From positions 1-11,716 of the forward strand of contig JAGMES010000129.1 of assembly GCA_023128035.1 (NCBI GenBank): a DNA stretch of 11,716 nt, read 5' to 3'. The DNA comes from Halanaerobiales bacterium (GTDB taxonomy: Bacteria; Bacillota_F; Halanaerobiia; DY22613). Both the position numbers and the translations under genes were made by a program. A model generated the notes under the pieces. That model saw nothing but the letters and a program-made list of their open reading frames with translations. It ran no database searches and had not been told where the DNA came from. Shown in pieces: positions 6,947 through 11,716 of this stretch (the stretch's first letter is position 1; every line of letters starts with the position of its first letter).

Positions 6947-8457
6947 ATAATCTGGTAATTTATTTTTAAGTAAGTTTTTAATTCTGGAACTGTCAACTCT
7001 TTGGTTGCTACAAAATATGCGATCAAATATTTATTATCATTCTTGTCTTTTTCAGCAACGACTATTACATCAGATATCTCTTCATGTAGTAATAATTGGT
7101 TTTCAATTTCACCGAGTTCAATTCTAAATCCCCTAATCTTAACCTGATGATCTATTCGTCCTAAAAACTCTAAAGTTCCATCTTTTAACCATCTCACTAG
7201 ATCTCCAGTACAGTACATCTTTTCATGTAATTTGAAAGGATTATCAATAAATTTTTCATCTGTAAGATCAGGTCTGTTAAGATATCCTCTAGCTACCCCC
7301 GATCCTGATATACATAGTTCTCCAGGTACACCGACAGGTTGCAGTCTTCTATTTTTATCAAGTACATATAGTTTTGTATTAGCAATCGGAGAACCAATTT
7401 TTATTAATGGATCTTTTTCTTGATGTCTATATATTGTTGACATTACTGCGGCTTCAGTAACACCATATTCACACACAATTTCAATATCTTTGTTTTTACT
7501 TATTGTTTTTTCTATAATAATATTCGGAATTTTATCTCCTGCAAGAGTAATTACTTTTAAAGAATCTGCTTCATCTTTTGAAAGTTGGTCAATTATAGCT
7601 TGATATAATAAAGGTACACTTATAAAATGAGTAATCTGATTTTTTACAATAATTTCTTTAATCTTAGTAATATCTTTCATCTCTTCTTCACTTAAAAGGA
7701 CAATTTTAGCTCCGGAGATAATTGGTGTAAAGAAACTTGTTACAAAACCATCAAAGGAGTATGAGAATAATTGTAGCGATTTTTCTTTCTCTTCAGGTAA
7801 GATCATTTCAATATCTGACAGCTTAATTTCTGGATTTATGATCATTGTTTCAACTATTTTGATATAATGTTCAGCTAGTTTGTTTATAGTCTCTTCATTG
7901 AACAGTTTTGTGCAATACTCCCATTCTAAAATAATTCCGTCTTTAATTTCGATGGCATTTAAAGTTAGATCAAATTTTGATATATTTTTTTCAAATTTAT
8001 AAGATTTAAATTTTAAACCTTCTAGTTCATAGTTAGGAGCATTAGTATTTTGTAATGCAAACATTGTATCGAAAAGTGGATTCCTACTTAAATCTCTTCG
8101 AATTTCAAGTTTTTCAACTAACTCTTCAAATTGATAATCCTGATTTTCGTATGCATTTAGAGCATTTTCTTTTACTTCTGATAAAAACTCTTGAACAGTC
8201 TTGTTTGCATTTAGAAAATTTCTTAAGGCTAAAGTATTTACAAACATACCAATCAATTTTTCAAGATCAGCATGTCCTCTTCCAGCTATTGGCGAACCAA
8301 TGATAATATCTTCTTGACCACTATATTTTGATAGAAGAATATTATAAGCAGTCAACATTAGCATATATAATGTACTACCTGAGTTTGCACCTAATTTTTT
8401 AAAATTGTCAACTACTGTTCTGTCAAGTTTTTTATAGACTCGGTCTCCTTCAAAGCT
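6919..8457 (-). pseudogene. NRPS fragment: C-terminal part of a condensation domain fused to the second half of an adenylation domain
   Basis: The frame continues from the TAA at 8458-8460 without a shift. It begins with SFEGDR and the rest of a condensation domain: YSGQEDIIIGSPIAGR (C4), IGMFVNTLALRN (C5), RDLSRNPLFDTM (C6). After LPEEKEK the protein jumps straight to LQLFSYSFDGFVTSFF, the A4 region of an adenylation domain. About 200 residues holding A1-A3, including the SGTTGxPKG phosphate loop, are absent, so this domain should not adenylate. A5 (EYGVTEAAV), A6-A7 (GELCISGSG, YCTGDLV), A8 (GRIDHQVKIRGFRIELGEIE) follow. Residues at specificity positions read tentatively D-G-T-S-T-A-E-V-M, which I cannot assign. 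The frame is lost at the A-run 6963-6967 and ends at 6919; one added base restores KNKLPDYMLPSYF into the next fragment. Confidence 0.82.
7885..8325 (-). repeat. Diverged module repeat, copy 1 (condensation-domain C-terminal lobe)
   Basis: This stretch and 9548-9990 encode the same part of a condensation domain, from the C4 region to LFxEETI. They align without large gaps and share identical blocks of 20 or more bases, for example at 8061-8082 and 9724-9745. A second paralogous pair covers the A-domain ends (about 6815-7330 and 10236-10760). Such paired repeats are the natural substrate for the deletions seen in this locus, and also for misassembly. Confidence 0.75.
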
Positions 8458-8715
8458 TTATTTTAGAGGTCGTGGATAATCATATGGCATATTTAATATT
8501 GGAATTTCGCCTGCAAATTTCTTTAACCAATATTCTTCTTGTACTTTAAATTTGTCTGATTCAAATAAATTATTTTGCCATACCGTGAAATCTTTATACT
8601 GTATTCTTAATTCCGGCAATTGCTTACACTCATATAGTTCAAAAAATTCTCCAATTAAGTTAGCTATAGAAGAACCATCTGAAATGATATGATGCATATC
8701 AAATATTAAAAGATG
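8458..8715 (-). pseudogene. NRPS fragment: middle of a condensation domain, ended by an in-frame TAA
   Basis: About 85 residues read as LLIFDMHHIISDGSS, the C3 catalytic motif with the second His, then YKDFTVWQNNL and EYWLKKFAGEIPILNM. It stops at DYPRPLK followed by TAA (8458-8460), and the next codons in the same frame are SFEGDR. In the sister copy (about 10130) the same place reads PRPALQSFEGER, so the stop replaces Gln (CAA to TAA). The HHxxxDG pattern with I-I-S is of the LCL type. The N-terminal third of the domain (C1-C2) is missing: upstream the sequence switches abruptly to an adenylation domain in another frame at about 8712. An ATG at 8697 opens this reading frame but is inside the catalytic motif and is not a start. 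Confidence 0.8.
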
Positions 8716-9442
8716 TTAGTTCTAGGTATTGCAATGGATTACGGGCAATCATTTTTGGAATTACTACCAATTTACCACCATATAAGAGTGCACCATACAT
8801 CTCCCATACTGAAAAATCAAAACAATATGAATGGAACATCGTCCAAATGTCATTACTATCAAAATCAAATAAACACTTATCATTAAAGAGTAATCTGACT
8901 ACATTCCTATGTTCAATCATTACACCTTTTGGTCTTCCAGTTGTACCAGAAGTATAGATTATATAGGAAAGATCAGAAAAATTATTGATATTTTCAAGAT
9001 TAGAACAATCTCCCTGATACAATGAGTTATCGTCAAGAGAAATGATTTCTTTATCAAATTTTATACCATTCACTAGATTATTGGTTGTTAGGAGAATATT
9101 TGTTCCACTGTCTTCTAAAGTAAAATCAATTCTATCCATAGGATAATCTGGATCAATTGGCAGATAAGCTCCTCCGGCCTTCAAAATTGCAAGTATCCCA
9201 ATAATCATCTCAATAGAGCGATCTACTAACATTCCCACAATCACATCAGATTTAACTCCATTATTTCTCAAGATTCGTGCTACCTGATTTGCCTTTTGAT
9301 TTAATTCACTATAAGTTAGTTTTTGATTATCATAAATTACTGCGATATTATCAGGATATTTATCTACAATTTCTTCAAATATGCTATGAATAGTTTTTTG
9401 AGTTGGATAATTAGCGTTAGTATCGTTAAACTCATTTAATAA
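8699..9442 (-). pseudogene. NRPS fragment: N-terminal half of a threonine-like adenylation domain
   Basis: It continues in frame after the TAA at 9443-9445 (LLNEFNDTNANYP, the usual C-A linker). Then come LTYSELNQKANQVARIL (A1), LKAGGAYLPIDPDYP (A2), YIIYTSGTTGRPKGVM (A3 phosphate loop) and FDFSVWEMYGALLYGG (A4). The specificity positions 235, 236 and 239 read D-F-W, the beginning of the well-known threonine code DFWNIGMVH. After NPLQYLEL the sequence departs from the family (TSFNI, stop at 8699) and runs in another frame into the middle of a condensation domain. The second half of the A domain, the carrier domain and the first third of the next C domain are all missing. An ATG at 9271 is internal. 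Confidence 0.8.
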
Positions 9443-10891
9443 TTAAACTTTTTCTTGATCAGATAAAATATCAAGTTCATCTAATCTTATTTCAGAATCA
9501 TTACCTATTTCAGTTAAAATATTAATAAAATAATTCTTGAATCTTTGGATAGTTTCTTCTTTAAATAATTTTGTACAATATTCAATTTCAAATAACAATC
9601 CTTCTTCGCTCTCAGTAGCGGTAAGGGTAAGATCAAATTTGGCAATTTTATTTTTGAAATTATGAGTTTTAAACTTTATTTTAGAAAGCTCAATTTCGGT
9701 CATATCCATATTTTGTAATACCAACATTGTATCGAAAAGTGGATTTCTACTCATATCGCGACGTATATCTAATTTTTCTACCAACTCTTCAAATTGATAG
9801 TCTTGATTTTCAAATGCCAACAATGAATTTTCTTTAACTTCTGATAAAAAGTCACTAAATCGTTTATTTCCTTCTGGATAATTTCTTAATGCAACTGTAT
9901 TCACAAAAATTCCGATAATTCCTTTAAGATCATCATGTGCTCTACCGGCTACAGGCGAACCTACTACCATATCTTCTTGACCTGTATATTTGTAAAGTAA
10001 AGAATTATAGGCAGCTAATAATACCATATAAAGTGTAGTGTCAGTTTGAGCAGCTAAAGAATTTATAGCATTTGTTAGCTTTGTACTCACAGCAAAACTA
10101 ATGCGCTCTCCTTCAAAACTTTGTAATGCCGGTCTTGGATAATCAGTTGCAAGATTAAGTACAGGAATATCATCAATACCAATGGTCTTCACTGTCAATA
10201 TATCTTGCCAAATTTCTACAAGTTTCTTCTCTATTTCGTTTTCTGGTGCAACATATTCTACACCAGTATTTATTACTCCATCTGGTTCAGGTAATGCTTT
10301 TTTATTTACCTTGCCATTGTTGGTTAATGGTATTTTGTCTATTTGAATAAAATACGATGGAATCATGTAATCTGGAAGATCTTTGCCTAAATATGTTCTT
10401 ATATCTTCTACAACTAGTTTAATATCTGCTAAAACATAAGCACATAAATATTTTTCTTCATTTTCATTTTTTCTTGCTAAGACAATAGCACTTTTAATAT
10501 TAGGATGATTTAATAATTTACTTTCAATCTCACCTAGCTCTACTCTAAATCCTCTAATTTTTACTTGATGATCAATTCTACCTAGATATTCCATTTCACC
10601 ATTTGGGAGTACTTTTGCCAAATCTCCAGAGCGATAAAGTCTTTCACCAAAAATATGAGGATTTATAACAAATTTTTTATCGGTCAATTCAGGGCGATTT
10701 AAATATCCTCTTGCAACACCTTCTCCACCTACACATAACTCTCCTGATACTCCTATCGGTAATAAGTTCATATTTTTATCCACAATGTAAGTGCTAAGGG
10801 TTGGAATTGGCTTACCAATATTGCTAATATTTACTTCGATCTCATACTCAGTTATTTCTTTATATGTTGAATGTACAGTTGTCTCTGTAAT
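9443..10891 (-). pseudogene. NRPS fragment: second half of an A domain, broken carrier domain, C-terminal part of a C domain
   Basis: NRPS homology begins abruptly at ITETTVHSTYKEI (A5, about 10891). The open frame extends to an ATG at 11083, but that stretch is the antisense of a plus-strand membrane gene and is not NRPS. The A-domain part has GELCVGGEGVARGY (A6), YRSGDLA (A7), GRIDHQVKIRGFRVELGEIE (A8), and A10 with the lysine in NNGKVNKKAL. Positions 330/331 read V-H, as in threonine domains. The carrier domain starts (YVAPENEIEKKLVEIW) but at IGIDD jumps in frame to IPVLNLATDYPRP, so the GGHS serine and the HHxxxDG half of the C domain are lost. C4-C6 follow (YTGQEDMVVGSPVAGR, IGIFVNTVALRN, RDMSRNPLFDTM). 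It ends DQEKV-TAA; the same frame continues LLNEF, where Gln is expected. There is no start codon or RBS. Confidence 0.82.
9548..9990 (-). repeat. Diverged module repeat, copy 2 (condensation-domain C-terminal lobe)
   Basis: Paralogue of 7885-8325. It supplies the reference reading that shows the TAA at 8458-8460 in the other module stands where this module has a CAA glutamine codon, a few codons upstream of the repeat. Confidence 0.75.
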
Positions 10892-11237
10892 TGAATTACT
10901 ATTAAGCAAAGTTTTCAAACTAATTACTTTTATAATTTTTGGTGTTTCTTTGATCTGGTTGGGATTTGTTATGAAAGGTATTCGGAGTGGAAAATATTTA
11001 GTTTCTAAAAATAATCCTGGTATTTTGCGGATTATTTTCCAGATGGTTTTGGTTCCTTTAATTGGAATCACTGGGTTATTCATCGTATTAAAGTTACCAT
11101 CTTTTATAATTGGATCGACTTATATTGCACTTTTGTATAAGCCTGATCTTATAAGAAGCATATTCTGGCTTGCTGGATCAGTATTATTTTAAAGTTTAAT
11201 TGTTGGTACGATGGGTTTTGTAAAAAAAGAAAGTTAA
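10892..11237 (+). pseudogene. 3' remnant of a multi-pass membrane protein gene
   Basis: The plus-strand frame from about 10892 gives LLLSKVFKLITFIIFGVSLI followed by WLGFVM (first hydrophobic segment), then ILRIIFQMVLVPLIGITGLF (second), then a third, SIFWLAGSVLF, interrupted by TAA at 11190-11192. In the same frame it continues SLIVGTMGFVKKES to a TAA at 11235, so the third helix and a basic tail are complete if the first stop is ignored. A terminator on this strand follows (11274-11310). The 5' part is gone: upstream of 10892 the DNA is antisense NRPS. I do not recognise the family. The in-frame stop may be a mutation or a sequencing error; a protein ending at 11190 is also possible. Confidence 0.55.
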
Positions 11238-11257
11238 TCTGAAATTCAGATTAACTT
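11231..11257 (-). terminator. Terminator for the minus strand (right-hand small gene)
   Basis: A perfect 13-bp inverted repeat (11231-11243 against 11245-11257) is followed on the minus strand by TCTTTTTTTAC. The plus-strand side has no T-run. It should therefore end transcripts coming from the small ORF at 11380-11309. Confidence 0.8.
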
Positions 11258-11273
11258 GACGGTTAAATGTGTA

Positions 11274-11310
11274 AAGGGTAATCAATAAATATTGATTACC
11301 CTTAGTTTTT
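11274..11310 (+). terminator. Terminator for the plus strand (membrane protein remnant)
   Basis: A perfect 14-bp inverted repeat (11274-11287 against 11290-11303) with a 2-base centre is followed on the plus strand by AGTTTTT. It lies 36 bases after the remnant's final TAA. The T-run touches the end of the small ORF on the other strand (stop codon 11309-11311), so the two convergent units share this short region. Confidence 0.8.
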
Positions 11311-11380
11311 AAAAAAGAAGATCATCTGCTTTAGCAAAGCCGATCAAAAGTGTGTGATATTTTGTTTCTGTTAAATTCAT
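11309..11380 (-). CDS. Short peptide ORF (23 residues) with a very strong RBS, function unknown
   Basis: The ORF begins MNLTETKYHTLLIGF and ends AKADDLLF. An almost ideal Shine-Dalgarno, AAAGGAGGCG (11395-11386), sits 7 bases before the ATG, better than that of any other gene here. Two hairpins follow, the second with a minus-strand T-run, so it looks like a complete transcription unit. It starts 21 bases after the stop of the GNAT-like reading frame, so it may be the last gene of that operon. The peptide has a polar N-terminus, a short Leu/Ile/Phe middle and an acidic-hydrophobic end, with no signal peptide and no Cys. It could be a signalling or regulatory micropeptide, a leader peptide, or the cut-off start of a deleted gene. 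I do not recognise it. Confidence 0.5.
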   Translation of the reverse strand: MNLTETKYHTLLIGFAKADDLLF

Positions 11381-11401
11381 TGAACCGCCTCCTTTACTGT
11401 G

Positions 11402-11716
11402 CTATTTATTTGCTACACTGATATTGTAACATTCCATAACAAGCACTTTCTTAAAACCTTCGTTCGGTTTGATGCTATGTAAAATTCTAAGCCTTCCTTT
11501 TCTTTGTTCTAGAAAAGCTAGTTCTCTGTAAGTAAAACAGCACCGATTAATTCATCGGAATCATCGAGTAAAAGATAAGTTGGATTGTATGGTTCTATAA
11601 CAAATTGATTATTCTGGATATAAGATTCATCATGTTCGGGGCAAAATTTTTCTTCACAACATTAATTATACATCCATAATTTTTTAAAAACATTAGAACC
11701 AGAAGAACTAGAAAAT
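11402..11716 (-). pseudogene. GNAT-type acetyltransferase gene remnant, frameshifted, running off the right edge
   Basis: Two frames carry protein-like sequence. The upstream one (11715-11518) reads NVFKKLWMYN, TAA at 11664-11662, then EEKFCPEHDESY and PTYLLLDDSDELIGAVLLTE, typical of a GNAT core with 'xLIGxxxL'. The downstream one (about 11530 to 11402) reads RELAFLEQRKGRLRILHSIK and ends NISVANK, resembling the C-terminal extension of some Bacillus-type GNAT proteins. One base change in length near 11520-11530 would join them. GNAT enzymes transfer acetyl from acetyl-CoA to amines; this copy appears broken twice. The family call rests on short motifs and is tentative. Confidence 0.45.

Noticed and set aside
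8055..8303. 82-codon plus-strand ORF
   Set aside because: Antisense to conserved condensation-domain motifs C4-C6.
8458..9445. TAA reassigned to glutamine in this organism
   Set aside because: Two NRPS TAA codons stand for Gln, but TAA is also the real stop of the genes ending at 213, 1511, 3373, 4715 and 5993, one of them followed directly by a terminator. Mutation is simpler.
10791..10891. Plus-strand ORF start at 10791 for the membrane protein
   Set aside because: This part is antisense to clear A-domain sequence (A5-A6), so it cannot be the genuine N-terminus.
10892..11083. ATG-started extension of the NRPS frame up to 11083
   Set aside because: The first ~64 residues are basic, Ile/Pro-rich and unlike any NRPS. 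They are the antisense of the plus-strand membrane protein remnant, and no RBS precedes the ATG.
1..11716. CRISPR array, tRNA, rRNA or riboswitch
   Set aside because: No regularly spaced identical repeats, no cloverleaf with a plausible anticodon and no rRNA-like or known riboswitch core was noticed by eye; a covariance-model scan could not be run.

Overview
The window is AT-rich (roughly 30% G+C by eye, not counted). Strong AGGAGG-type ribosome binding sites and hairpin-plus-T-run terminators point to a low-GC Firmicute. One exported protein (213-1487) ends in what looks like outer-membrane beta-strands with a terminal Phe. If that reading is right, the host could be a diderm Firmicute (for example Halanaerobiales-like), but this is inference.

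Layout: almost everything reads on the minus strand. From right to left: (i) 11402-11716, the broken 3' part of a GNAT-type acetyltransferase gene; (ii) 11309-11380, a 23-codon ORF with a near-perfect RBS, followed by overlapping convergent terminators; (iii) 10892-11237, on the plus strand, the 3' remnant of a multi-pass membrane protein gene; (iv) 10891-5993, a heavily damaged non-ribosomal peptide synthetase (NRPS) locus; (v) 5971-4715, a FabD-type malonyltransferase with a C-terminal extension, like the stand-alone acyltransferases of lipopeptide clusters; (vi) 4647-3373, a DHA3-type MFS exporter; (vii) 3280-1511, a secreted penicillin-binding-protein/beta-lactamase-fold serine hydrolase; (viii) 1487-213, an exported protein of unknown function, then a strong terminator at 178-205. 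The left edge (1-114) may hold a broken transposase 5' end.

The most informative part is the NRPS. Its pieces can be read as A(partial)-T(partial)/C(partial)-A(first half)//C(second half)-A(second half)-T-half-C. It is broken by two in-frame TAA codons, both where the sister copy or family has Gln (CAA to TAA); by a one-base loss in an A-run (6963-6967); and by at least four abrupt domain junctions (about 10892, 10168, 8712 and 7780) where the protein jumps from one conserved NRPS position to another. Two A-domain fragments carry complementary halves of a threonine-like specificity code (D-F-W and V-H). The last module keeps an intact carrier domain but ends in only the C-terminal lobe of a condensation domain, with no thioesterase. 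Unless these are assembly or sequencing artefacts, the assembly line is dead and the window records a lipopeptide-type cluster in decay.

The four downstream genes look intact. In a working cluster the malonyltransferase would load an AT-less PKS or fatty-acyl module, the MFS protein would export the product, and the serine hydrolase could mature or degrade it. With the NRPS broken, they may survive for self-protection or for unrelated reasons.
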